A DNA stretch of 64,000 nucleotides from Chromohalobacter nigrandesensis (lineage in GTDB: Bacteria > Pseudomonadota > Gammaproteobacteria > Pseudomonadales > Halomonadaceae): assembly GCF_023061285.1 (NCBI RefSeq), contig NZ_JAKGAM010000005.1:62001-126000 (forward strand). The letters run 5' to 3'. Positions within the stretch are counted from its first letter, which is position 1. Every line of letters starts with the position of its first letter. The notes below the pieces were generated by a model, which had not been told where the DNA came from, made no database searches, and saw only the letters and a list, made by a program, of their open reading frames with translations. Of this stretch, positions 29,374-37,390 are shown in pieces. Both the position numbers and the translations under genes were made by a program.

Positions 29374-30204
29374 TCAGCGGTGGTAGCTTTCCAGCCCGGG
29401 CTTGATGCTCTTGTCGTCGAGGAACTGCTTGAGGCCTTGCTCGCGGCCATGTTCCGGATCGAGCTGTTGCGCCTGGTCCAGCTTGGCGTAGAGATATTCC
29501 TCGTTTTGCTCCCAGGTCAACTCGCGGGACATCTTGAAGCCGGTCTTGGCGGCACGCAGGACGACGGGGTTCTTGTCGCGCAGCGTGGCTGCCAGCGTCT
29601 TGGTGGCCTCGCGTAGTTCGGCCCGCGGTACGCTCTTGTTGACCAGGCCCATGTCTGCCGCCTGAGGACCCGTGAAGGTCTCGCCGGTCATGATGTAATA
29701 AAGCGCCTGGCGATGGCCCACGGTATCGGCCATGGCTTTGCTCACCAGGTTGCCCGGAGGAATGCCCCAGTTGATTTCGGAGAGCCCGAACACCGATTCG
29801 TCGGCGGCGATCGCCAAATCGCAGGCAACCAACGGCGAAAAGGCGCCGCCGAAGCACCAGCCGTTGACCATGGCGATGGTGGGCTTGGCGTAGTGACGCA
29901 GCAGTTTCCATTGCCAGGTGGAAGCGTCGCGGCGGACCTTGACCTGCACGATCTCGGGGCTGGCGTCGATCTCGCGGAAGTATTCCTTGAGGTCCATGCC
30001 GGCGGAGAAGGCTTCACCTTCGCCGGTCAGCACGAGCACGTGGGCGTCCTGGTCCAGTTCGATGGTTTCGAGCACATCAATCATTTCACGGTTGAGCGTG
30101 GGGCTCATGGCGTTGCGCTTGTCGGGGCGGTTGAGCGCCACCCAAGCAATGCCGTCCTCGACGTCGACCTTCACGGTCTGCCAGCGGTCTGTATAGTCGC
30201 TCAT
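29374..30204 (-). CDS. ech: Hydroxycinnamoyl-CoA hydratase-lyase (feruloyl-CoA to vanillin)
   Basis: This 276-residue crotonase-fold enzyme hydrates feruloyl-, coumaroyl- or caffeoyl-CoA and cleaves it to the aromatic aldehyde and acetyl-CoA. It has the same length as the Pseudomonas HCHL enzymes, and key residues fall at identical numbers: oxyanion-hole Met70 and Gly120, and Ser123, Glu143 and Tyr239. The IVQVKVRRDASTWQWK segment is also diagnostic. It is divergent from a MarR regulator with a palindromic AATTAATT site between them. Confidence 0.95.
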   Translation of the reverse strand: MSDYTDRWQTVKVDVEDGIAWVALNRPDKRNAMSPTLNREMIDVLETIELDQDAHVLVLTGEGEAFSAGMDLKEYFREIDASPEIVQVKVRRDASTWQWKLLRHYAKPTIAMVNGWCFGGAFSPLVACDLAIAADESVFGLSEINWGIPPGNLVSKAMADTVGHRQALYYIMTGETFTGPQAADMGLVNKSVPRAELREATKTLAATLRDKNPVVLRAAKTGFKMSRELTWEQNEEYLYAKLDQAQQLDPEHGREQGLKQFLDDKSIKPGLESYHR

Positions 30205-30217
30205 CGCATTTTCCTGT

Positions 30218-30229
30218 CAATTAATTGTC
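30218..30229. promoter_or_regulatory. Candidate MarR operator in the ech-marR divergent region
   Basis: The palindrome CAATTAATTG with trailing TC lies 14 bases upstream of ech and about 67 before the MarR gene. The 11-base string AATTAATTGTC at 30219-30229 recurs at 34406-34416 upstream of the TRAP dctQ gene, suggesting common control by the MarR protein at 30296. Confidence 0.5.
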
Positions 30230-30295
30230 AAGTAAGTTGATATTTACCGTTTCCATCATAGTGCGCTATGCTGCGCTTGCAAAGAGGAAATCCCT

Positions 30296-30790
30296 ATGAC
30301 CAAAGTTGAACCGCAGGCCTCGCATGACGCGAGCTCCTCTGTTGATGGCGCGCCGGAAACGGTGCGTGTCGCCTATCTGATCGGGCGTCTCGATCGCGCA
30401 TTGCGTCGCCATATCAGCGAGGCCGTGCATCCGCTGGGCTTGACCATGCAGCAATACACGGCACTTTCCGTCTTGGCGCGACGCAGTCCACAGTCCAATT
30501 CGCAGCTGGCCGAGAAGTCCTTGGTATCGCCGCAGGCGGCCAATGAAATGGTCAAGGCCATGGAGACCAAGGGGCTCGTCGAGCGACACCCCGATCCGCA
30601 CCACGGGCGCATCATCCAGATCCGCATGACCGAGGCCGGACAGCAAACGCTGGCCGAGTGCGACCGTGCGGTCATGGCACTCGAAGGCCACATGCTCGAG
30701 AGCCTGAGCGAGGCGCAGCGGAATGCATTTCAGCGTCATCTCAAGTCCTCCCTTAAAGCCTTGGGGGCCGGCCTGGTCGAGCCTGAATAA
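30296..30790 (+). CDS. MarR-family regulator, probable hydroxycinnamate sensor
   Basis: This 164-residue protein has a winged helix-turn-helix: LTMQQYTALSVLARRSPQSNSQLAEKSLVSPQAANEMVKAMETKGLVERH, with the wing DPHHGRIIQIRMTEAG. An AGAGG site lies eight bases before ATG 30296. It is divergent from ech, the arrangement seen for CouR/FerC-type repressors that release DNA upon binding hydroxycinnamoyl-CoA esters (family knowledge; ligand inferred). Confidence 0.83.
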   Translation: MTKVEPQASHDASSSVDGAPETVRVAYLIGRLDRALRRHISEAVHPLGLTMQQYTALSVLARRSPQSNSQLAEKSLVSPQAANEMVKAMETKGLVERHPDPHHGRIIQIRMTEAGQQTLAECDRAVMALEGHMLESLSEAQRNAFQRHLKSSLKALGAGLVEPE

Positions 30791-30823
30791 CGGCTCGACC
30801 GGCATTGCCTTTCCTGCCACGGG

Positions 30824-31885
30824 TCAGCGTGTGTATTCGTTGACGAGTTGCGTGGCGCTGTCGTAGAGCGCTTGACCGTCGAGCCCTTTGGCGTCGGCCT
30901 CGGCGATCCAGTCATCCACGACCTCTTGACCAACCGCCTGCCAGCGGGCGGTTTCTTCGCTTTCCAGGCGGGTGATCGTGCCCGGTTGCTCGCCACTCTG
31001 AATGGCCAGGATTTGGCGGTGGTCGGCACGGTCCATGATCTGACCGATCTGATACGCCTCGCGGCTTCCGGAGTGCGCATCGATGACGGCTTGCAGGTCA
31101 TCGGGCAGGGCGTCGTATTTGTCCTGGTTCATGGCCACGATCATCATCGTGGTGTAGAGCGCCCGATCACCGCTGAAGATAGTGTGTTCGGTGGTGATAT
31201 CGGCGAGCCCCATGGCGGTGATAGCTTCGAAGGGAATCACCGTGCCGTCGAGCACGCCGCGTGATAACGCCTCCAATGCCTGGGCCACCGGCATACCGAT
31301 GGGCTCGGCGCCGAGCTTGGCCAGGTAGCGGTTTACCAGCCGGCTGGGGCCGCGCATCTTGAGGCCCTCGATATCCTCGAGGGATTCGATGCGGGTCTCT
31401 TTGGTATGCAGTGCGCCAGGACTATGGGTGTGCACAGCGATAGGGTGCATACCCTCGAGTTCGTCCTGCATGTGTGTCATGGCGTATTCATGTGCGGCCT
31501 GACTCGTCGCGGCACCCGAGGTTGGCAGGAAAGGCAGGTCGAAGACTTCCGCCTTGGGGAAACGCCCCGAGTTGTAACCCAGCACGGTCCAGATGATGTC
31601 CACCTGGCCGTCCTTGGCTTGATCGTAGAGTGAGGGCGGCGTGCCGCCGAGCTGCATGGAAGGATAGAGCTGCACCTCTATACGTCCATTGGATTCTTCT
31701 TCGATGGCCTCTTTCCAGGGGATGAAATACTCCTGGTGCACGGGCGCCGAGGCGGGGAAGAAATGATGCAGCCGCAGAGTGTATTCGGTCTCTTGGGCTT
31801 GGGCCTGGCTGGCAGCAGCGATCGAGAGTGCTGCCGCAGTGGTCATTACGAAGCGACGCAGGTGTGAAGTGGCGTGTTGGGTCAT
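30824..31885 (-). CDS. TRAP substrate-binding protein (hydroxycinnamate cluster)
   Basis: This 353-residue periplasmic protein ends its signal peptide near AAASQAQA and shows DctP features (LRLHHFFPASAPVHQEYFIPWKEAI, GQVDIIWTVLGYNSGRFPKAEVFDLPF, LKMRGPSRLVNRYLAKLGAEPIGMPV). It is the last gene of the dctQ-dctM-DUF3237-dctP operon. The start at 31885 is preferred since GAGG lies nine bases upstream; ATG 31900 has none. A TRAP system of this kind (TarPQM of Rhodopseudomonas) imports p-coumarate, so a hydroxycinnamate ligand is likely. Confidence 0.86.
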   Translation of the reverse strand: MTQHATSHLRRFVMTTAAALSIAAASQAQAQETEYTLRLHHFFPASAPVHQEYFIPWKEAIEEESNGRIEVQLYPSMQLGGTPPSLYDQAKDGQVDIIWTVLGYNSGRFPKAEVFDLPFLPTSGAATSQAAHEYAMTHMQDELEGMHPIAVHTHSPGALHTKETRIESLEDIEGLKMRGPSRLVNRYLAKLGAEPIGMPVAQALEALSRGVLDGTVIPFEAITAMGLADITTEHTIFSGDRALYTTMMIVAMNQDKYDALPDDLQAVIDAHSGSREAYQIGQIMDRADHRQILAIQSGEQPGTITRLESEETARWQAVGQEVVDDWIAEADAKGLDGQALYDSATQLVNEYTR

Positions 31886-31933
31886 GGCGAGGTGCCTCAT
31901 TGTGGTTGTTGTATGACGCTGGGTGGCAATGGA

Positions 31934-32413
31934 TTAGCCGACGGCGAAAAGGTCGATGACCACGTTGTCTTTGGTGCGTGCCGCGCTGCCCAGAAACAAC
32001 GTCCGGTTGAGCCACTCCAGCCGCGTGCTGGTGGTGAAAAAGCGCGGCGCGGTGTGGAAGTAGTAGTCCTCGGGCGGCACGGCCTCTCCGTCTCTTAGCC
32101 GCTGCATGACGGCTGGCGGGCCGTGGCGAAAGCCCGTGTTTTCTACCTCGATGCGCTCGCCGTCGTCGGTTTCCAGGAAATAGCGTGCGTATAGTTCAGC
32201 CACGCCATCCGGACGTATCGTTTGCCAGTCGCCGCCCGCGGCGAGAATACGGCCATTGAGCCCCTCGCCGGTCACGTCGCCGCCGGTGATGGCGATGAAG
32301 CGACGCTGGCCGTGTGCGCTCTCGCCCAGTTCCCAGGGCGAGGCGACGTCCACCGTCAGGCGGGCGATGAAATCCAGCGTGGGCGTGCGAAGCGGGTTAG
32401 TGGACGACATCAT
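31934..32413 (-). CDS. DUF3237-family protein
   Basis: This 159-residue protein belongs to the DUF3237 beta-barrel family: TPTLDFIARLTVDVASPWELGESAHGQRRFIAITGGDVTGEGLNGRILAAGGDWQ in pieces, with GVAELYARYFLETDDGERIEVENTGFRHGP and the C-terminal TRLEWLNRTLFLGSAAR. There is no signal peptide, so it is cytosolic. It sits between the TRAP large permease and binding-protein genes, about 30-50 bases from each. Its function is unknown; co-transcription suggests a role in handling the imported aromatic compound. Confidence 0.82.
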   Translation of the reverse strand: MMSSTNPLRTPTLDFIARLTVDVASPWELGESAHGQRRFIAITGGDVTGEGLNGRILAAGGDWQTIRPDGVAELYARYFLETDDGERIEVENTGFRHGPPAVMQRLRDGEAVPPEDYYFHTAPRFFTTSTRLEWLNRTLFLGSAARTKDNVVIDLFAVG

Positions 32414-32440
32414 GTGGGCTCCTTGAACGGTGTGGTGACA

Positions 32441-33760
32441 TCAATAAAGCCAGTAGACGAAACCCAATGTGATGGACGGGAAAACCACCAGCATGATGAT
32501 GCGCAGCACGTCTGCCGCCAGGAATGGCAGGATGCCCTTGAAGGTTTCGGTCAGCGGTACGTGGGGCGCCATGGAGTGGATGATGAAGATATTCAGTCCC
32601 ACCGGTGGTGTGATCATCCCCACTTCCACGACGACCAATGCCAGGATGCCGAACCAGATCGCCACGTCGCCGGGAGGCATGCCGAAATCCATGCCCGTCA
32701 CGATGGGGAGGAAAATGGGCACGGTGAGCAAGATCATCGACAAACTGTCCATGAAACAACCCAGGACCAGGTAGCACAGCAGAATGCCCGCCAGGACGAT
32801 CCAGGGGCTGATTTCCAGGCCCACGATCCAGCCCGCCGTGATTTGCGGCAATTGCGTCAGGGCGAGGAAGCTGTTGAACACGCTGGCCCCGAGGACGATG
32901 AAGAAGATCATCGCCGAGGTGACGGCCGTGTCGAGGAGGCTCTCACGCAGCCCTTCCCAGCGCAGCCCGCCGCGGATGACGGCTAGCAGCCCGGTGGCGG
33001 CGGCACCGACGGCGGCGGCTTCGGTGGGCGTGAAAATTCCTGTGTAAATGCCGCCGATCACGATGATGAATATCGCTGCACCGGGCCATACCTCGAGCAG
33101 CGAACGCCAACGCTCGCCAGACGATGCCTTGGCCTTGCTTGGGGCGCTATCCGGGAAAAAGCGCACGAACAGTGAGATCGCCACCATGTAACTGAGCGCG
33201 GCAAGGATGCCGGGGATCAAGGCGGCGGCGAACATCTCGTTGATGTTCTGTTCGGCAAGGATCGCGTAGATGACCAATACCACGGAGGGCGGGATCAGAA
33301 TGCCCAGCGTCCCGCCTGCGGCCAACGCGCCGGTGGCTAGACTACCGCGATAGCCTTGACGCTCCATTTCCGGTAGCGCGACTTGCGTCATGGTCGCGGC
33401 AGTTGCCAGCGAGGAGCCGCAAATGGCGCCGAAGGCACCGCAGGCGCCCACCGTCGACATGGCGAGGCCACCGCGACGATGGCCCAGCCAGTCGTTGGCG
33501 GCCTGAAACATGGCGCGTGATAGCCCGGCGCGTGCTGCGAATTGTCCCATCAACAGAAAGAGGGGAATGATTGACAGCGTGTGGCTGGAAAAGTGCTCGT
33601 AGGGCAGTGTCTTCAGGGCATTGAGGATACCCATCGGTCCCGTGACCAGCATCGAGCCCACTGCGCCGATAACCAGCATGGCGAGGCCGATGGGTATACG
33701 GGCGCCCATCATGGCCAGCAACAAGACGAAGCCGCCTGCGCCCAGAGTAAGAGGCGTCAT
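32441..33760 (-). CDS. TRAP transporter large permease (DctM), hydroxycinnamate cluster
   Basis: This 439-residue membrane protein has about 12 spans and DctM motifs: GAFGAICGSSLATAATMTQVALPEM, GTLGILIPPSVVLVIYAILAEQNINEMFAAALIPG and VVEVGMITPPVGLNIF near the C-terminus. The start at 33760 overlaps the DctQ stop by ATGA; the longer frame extends into dctQ and is rejected. It should serve both DctP proteins of this region. Confidence 0.92.
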   Translation of the reverse strand: MTPLTLGAGGFVLLLAMMGARIPIGLAMLVIGAVGSMLVTGPMGILNALKTLPYEHFSSHTLSIIPLFLLMGQFAARAGLSRAMFQAANDWLGHRRGGLAMSTVGACGAFGAICGSSLATAATMTQVALPEMERQGYRGSLATGALAAGGTLGILIPPSVVLVIYAILAEQNINEMFAAALIPGILAALSYMVAISLFVRFFPDSAPSKAKASSGERWRSLLEVWPGAAIFIIVIGGIYTGIFTPTEAAAVGAAATGLLAVIRGGLRWEGLRESLLDTAVTSAMIFFIVLGASVFNSFLALTQLPQITAGWIVGLEISPWIVLAGILLCYLVLGCFMDSLSMILLTVPIFLPIVTGMDFGMPPGDVAIWFGILALVVVEVGMITPPVGLNIFIIHSMAPHVPLTETFKGILPFLAADVLRIIMLVVFPSITLGFVYWLY

Positions 33761-34338
33761 GAGGCATCTCCTTGTGTCGCGGGGGCGGTATCGTTCGAGA
33801 ACGTGGACAAGAGCCGGTATAGACAGACTAGCGAGAGCAGGGTGAAACCGACGATGCCGGCGATATACCCCCACCACAGCGGGATACCCAGCAGCATGCT
33901 GGTTTCCATGTAACGGTGCTTGTCGAGCAGGCCGTGATAAAGCCGCCATGTCATCAGGCATGAAACGACGAGGAACAAGGCCTCCGTGAGAACGGCGAGA
34001 AAGCGCTGCACGCCCAGCGGCGCGCGCATGACCAGCAGATCCACCGTGACGTGGCCACCGCGCAGATGGCAGTACGGCAAGAACAGGAACACGGCGATGG
34101 CCGTGCCGATTTCGACGAGTTCGTAGTCGCCGGTGATGGGGCCGACCCAGCTCAGGGCCGACAAGTCGCTGATCAGTGGCAGGCTGGATATCCAGCGTCC
34201 AGCAATGCTGATCACCGTCATCAGTGAGAGCGCCGCGACGATCAAGCCACCGATGATCGCGGCGAGCCGACAGGCCGTTTCGAGGCCTCGGCGTAGGCAG
34301 GTGATGCTGGCGTTGGATGTCGTCGCTAGGCTGCTCAT
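33757..34338 (-). CDS. TRAP transporter small permease (DctQ), hydroxycinnamate cluster
   Basis: This 193-residue protein has four hydrophobic spans and the DctQ core (WVGPITGDYELVEIGTAIAVFLFLPYCHLRGGHVTVDLL). It heads the TRAP operon. About 70 bases upstream lies AATTAATTGTC, shared with the ech promoter region. Confidence 0.88.
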   Translation of the reverse strand: MSSLATTSNASITCLRRGLETACRLAAIIGGLIVAALSLMTVISIAGRWISSLPLISDLSALSWVGPITGDYELVEIGTAIAVFLFLPYCHLRGGHVTVDLLVMRAPLGVQRFLAVLTEALFLVVSCLMTWRLYHGLLDKHRYMETSMLLGIPLWWGYIAGIVGFTLLSLVCLYRLLSTFSNDTAPATQGDAS

Positions 34339-34405
34339 GATTATATCTTTATAGGTTGCGTGGATCGGCCAAGGCGAGGGATGTCTTGTTTTAGTTGCTT
34401 TGTAT

Positions 34406-34416
34406 AATTAATTGTC
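34406..34416. promoter_or_regulatory. Candidate operator upstream of the hydroxycinnamate TRAP operon
   Basis: The string AATTAATTGTC here is identical to 30219-30229 between ech and its MarR gene. It lies 68 bases before the dctQ start on the minus strand. Confidence 0.42.
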
Positions 34417-34473
34417 CTTGAGTGGGTGTGCAAGCCATGTCGCTTCAATTTGCCTAAAATTGCGGCTAAAGGA

Positions 34474-34977
34474 TTAGTCGCCACCTTCCTCGGAGGCATA
34501 GACTTTACGCAGCAAGGTCAATAATTGACGCCGCTCTATTTCGCTAAGTGATTGAGTCGCTTCTAAATCACTTTGCTCCGCCAGTCCTTTCAAGCGCTCG
34601 ACGAGTGCCTCGCCGGTCTTGGTGAGGAAGATGCCGTGCGAGCGACGGTCGCGCTTGCAGCGTACCCGCAATGCCAAGCCACGCTCTTCAAGACCATTAA
34701 TCAAGCTAACGACTCGCGGCGGATCGATACTCAATGTCTGGGCAAGATTGGATTGCGTCACGCCCGGATAGCCCTCGATGACTACCAGCGAGGAGAACTG
34801 TGCCGGGCGAATGTCATGCTCGCGCATGGCCTCGTCGAAGTGCTTGAAGACCTTGAGCTGCGCCCGTCTCAGGGCATAGCCAAGACGTTCCTCGAGCACT
34901 AATCCTGTGACCGTGGTTGGGTAGGCTTCCTCGAGGGGTGTTTGCTCCGGGGAGGGCGTTTTCTTGGATGTCGTCAT
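34474..34977 (-). CDS. Second MarR-family regulator, divergent from fcs
   Basis: This 167-residue protein has a winged helix-turn-helix (IRPAQFSSLVVIEGYPGVTQSNLAQTLSIDPPRVVSLINGLEERGLALRVR, then the wing CKRDRRSHGIFLTKTG). The start at 34977 has AAGGA upstream, whereas ATG 35001 falls inside a predicted operator and lacks a ribosome site. Two identical-spacing inverted repeats between it and fcs suggest that it represses itself and fcs. Confidence 0.83.
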   Translation of the reverse strand: MTTSKKTPSPEQTPLEEAYPTTVTGLVLEERLGYALRRAQLKVFKHFDEAMREHDIRPAQFSSLVVIEGYPGVTQSNLAQTLSIDPPRVVSLINGLEERGLALRVRCKRDRRSHGIFLTKTGEALVERLKGLAEQSDLEATQSLSEIERRQLLTLLRKVYASEEGGD

Positions 34978-34999
34978 CGGGGGTTCCTTCTTCGATACC

Positions 35000-35020
35000 A
35001 TAGTTAATAGTAGAAACTAT
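35000..35020. promoter_or_regulatory. MarR operator, marR-proximal
   Basis: Inverted repeat ATAGTT-N9-AACTAT, 22 bases upstream of the MarR start at 34977. Half-sites and spacing are identical to the site at 35125. Confidence 0.68.
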
Positions 35021-35124
35021 ATTCTGAATGCATTGTTTACGATATCGGTGTGGATAGGCAATACCGTCGACTAATGGGCGCTTGTGTGCACCTAAAGTCT
35101 CATGCGGTGCGTCTAGTCAAAAAA

Positions 35125-35145
35125 ATAGTTACCTATTATAACTAT
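35125..35145. promoter_or_regulatory. MarR operator, fcs-proximal
   Basis: Inverted repeat ATAGTT-N9-AACTAT, 72 bases upstream of the fcs start. The two copies are 125 bp apart (centre to centre) in an AT-rich divergent region of about 240 bases that contains no gene. Confidence 0.68.
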
Positions 35146-35217
35146 GTCTATCACGTTGTTAGTGAAGAACGTATCGCTGAATAACAAGTTTAATCACAGA
35201 CTAATGGAGCGCCTTTC

Positions 35218-37047
35218 ATGTCGTCCCCTTCCGGTAACCGGTCTTCGCCCCGTTCCGAGAGCGATGCGTTCGCGCAGGCGTATCGACTATACGGTGGTGA
35301 GGTGCCGGATTACCCTCGTTGCATGACCCAGCGCCTCGCGCACTGGGCACGCGAGACGCCGTCGACAACGTTTCTGGCCGAACGCGAAGGGGCGCAGCGT
35401 GCCTGGCGGAAGCTGACCTTCGGTGAAGCGATGCCGCGGGTGACCCGTCTGGCACAAGCGCTGCTGGATTACGGCTTGTCCCCGGCGCGTCCCGTCGTGG
35501 TGCTTTCAGGTAACAGTATCGAGCATGCGTTGCTGGCGTGCGCCGCCATGCATGTAGGCATCCCCTATGTGCCGGTATCACCGTCCTATGCCCTGCTCTC
35601 GGAAGATTTCGTCAAGCTTCGCCATGTCGTCGATCTCGTGACCCCAGGGCTCATCTTTGTCGACGACGAAGCTCGCTTTGGCGCAGCTCTGGCGGCCGTT
35701 TGCGATGAGCAGGTGACCTGCGTAGCGACGCTGCCGACTCAGCGAGCGCTGGCGTTCGAGACACTGGCGGCGACGCCGGCACGGGCCGAGGTCGATGACG
35801 CTCATGCCTGCGTCACGCCGGATAGCGTCGCCAAATTGCTGTTTACGTCAGGCTCGACCGGCATGCCCAAGGCAGTGATCAACACCCAACGCATGCTGTG
35901 CAGCAACCAGGCCATGCTCGAGAAACGTCTGGATTTCCTGTCTCGGCACAAGCCGGTGTTGGTGGACTGGCTACCCTGGCATCACACCTTTGGCGGCAAC
36001 ACGATCCTCGGCATGACGATCCATAATGGGGGATCGCTGTACATCGATGACGGCAATCCGACGGCGGATGGCGTGCGACGCACGGTGGATAACCTGCGCG
36101 AGGTGTCGCCGACGTTCTACTGCAACGTACCCAAGGGCTTCGAGGCGCTGGTCGAGCATTTACGTGACGATGAGGCGTTACGCACGGCGTTCTTCCGCGA
36201 TCTCGAGATGATGCACTTCGGTGGGGCCGTGTTGCCCGTTCACGTGCGCGAGGCGCTGGATACCTTCGGCGAGCAGGCATGTGGACGCCCCGTGCCCATG
36301 CTGACGGGGCTTGGATCCACCGAGGCATGCCTGGCGTTCTGCACCACGGAGGCCAGTGGTACACCGGGCCTGATCGGTCAGCCCGTGCCGGGGATGTCGC
36401 TCAAGCTGGTGGCGACGGATGACAAATGGGAAGCACGTCTCAAGGGGCTCAATGTCACGCCCGGCTATTGGCGCGACGCCGAACGTACCGCCGAAGCATT
36501 CGATGACGAAGGTTATTATTGTACCGGGGATGCGATGCGACTCGCCGATCCTGAGTACCCCGAGCGCGGGCTGATCTTCGATGGTCGCTTGAGTGAGAAT
36601 TTCAAACTGGTGACGGGTACCTGGGTCAATGTGGGTATCTTGCGATTACAGCTCATCGAGCACTTCGCTCCGCTGGTGCAGGACGTGGTGATCGCCGGTG
36701 AAGGGCGTGGCTATCTCGCCGGGTTGGTGGTGCTGAACGTCCCGGCGTGCGCACAGCATACAGGTGCTGCGACGTCATCGCTGGGTGACCTGGCGTACGA
36801 CGCCACCTTGCACCAATGGTTCGCACAACGCCTGGCCTCCTGTCGTCGAGGGCAGTCGAGCTCTACGTGTCTGGAACGCCTGTTGATTCTGGATACGCCG
36901 CTTTCGGTCGATCGCGGCGAGTTGACCGACAAGGGGTCGGTCAATCAGCGGCTGGTGCGCGAACGTTATGCCGATCTCGTCGACACACTCTATGCCGACG
37001 CTCCTCACGATGCGCGCGTAGTGCTACCTGCCCCCCAAACCCAATAG
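35218..37047 (+). CDS. fcs: Feruloyl-CoA synthetase (hydroxycinnamate-CoA ligase)
   Basis: This 609-residue adenylate-forming enzyme activates ferulate, p-coumarate or caffeate to the CoA thioester, supplying HCHL. The AMP-binding motif LLFTSGSTGMPKAVI begins at about residue 208; WLPWHHTFGGN, GLGSTEACLAF, the YYCTGDAMRLADP region near 440 and DGRLSENFKL follow in normal order. The length and the LYGGEVPDYPRCMTQRLAHWA opening match the Fcs/FerA branch rather than 4-coumarate ligases of plants. It is divergent from a MarR gene, apart from ech and vdh, and ends in a convergent region before the porin gene. Confidence 0.88.
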   Translation: MSSPSGNRSSPRSESDAFAQAYRLYGGEVPDYPRCMTQRLAHWARETPSTTFLAEREGAQRAWRKLTFGEAMPRVTRLAQALLDYGLSPARPVVVLSGNSIEHALLACAAMHVGIPYVPVSPSYALLSEDFVKLRHVVDLVTPGLIFVDDEARFGAALAAVCDEQVTCVATLPTQRALAFETLAATPARAEVDDAHACVTPDSVAKLLFTSGSTGMPKAVINTQRMLCSNQAMLEKRLDFLSRHKPVLVDWLPWHHTFGGNTILGMTIHNGGSLYIDDGNPTADGVRRTVDNLREVSPTFYCNVPKGFEALVEHLRDDEALRTAFFRDLEMMHFGGAVLPVHVREALDTFGEQACGRPVPMLTGLGSTEACLAFCTTEASGTPGLIGQPVPGMSLKLVATDDKWEARLKGLNVTPGYWRDAERTAEAFDDEGYYCTGDAMRLADPEYPERGLIFDGRLSENFKLVTGTWVNVGILRLQLIEHFAPLVQDVVIAGEGRGYLAGLVVLNVPACAQHTGAATSSLGDLAYDATLHQWFAQRLASCRRGQSSSTCLERLLILDTPLSVDRGELTDKGSVNQRLVRERYADLVDTLYADAPHDARVVLPAPQTQ

Positions 37048-37390
37048 GGGGCGTTAGACGGGCCGGCCAAGACGCCAAGCGCCGGCCGTGCTCCTGGAAT
37101 ACACCTGATAACGCCACAGTCATTGCGTGGCTTTTCCCTTGCCGGTGGTATAAAAGCTGGTGCTTTTAATCAGTAATATTCTGTCAGTGAGACGTATTTT
37201 ACGCGGAATTAAGCCCTGTATATTTAGGGAGTTTTGCGTGGCGGTATGGATAATTACTATGGAATTATGCGTGCCATATAGTGGATTTTTTGTATGTTTT
37301 AGGGATGCCTTTGGGTAGGGATAGTGTTTTACATAATGAAAAAGGCTGGCGAAACGCCAGCCAAAATCACGATCGATCACTATCAGAACA
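37048..37390. other. AT-rich convergent intergenic region
   Basis: About 340 bases separate the fcs stop from the porin stop. A possible fcs hairpin (GGCCGGC / GCCGGCC, 37061-37087, loop 13) and the porin terminator at 37338-37362 are the only structures I see. The middle part is notably AT-rich compared with the genes around it and encodes nothing recognisable. Confidence 0.5.
37338..37362 (-). terminator. Rho-independent terminator of the DcaP-like porin gene
   Basis: On the minus strand, a perfect 8-bp stem (GGCTGGCG / CGCCAGCC) with a three-base loop is followed by TTTTT, 29 bases past the porin stop. Confidence 0.85.
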
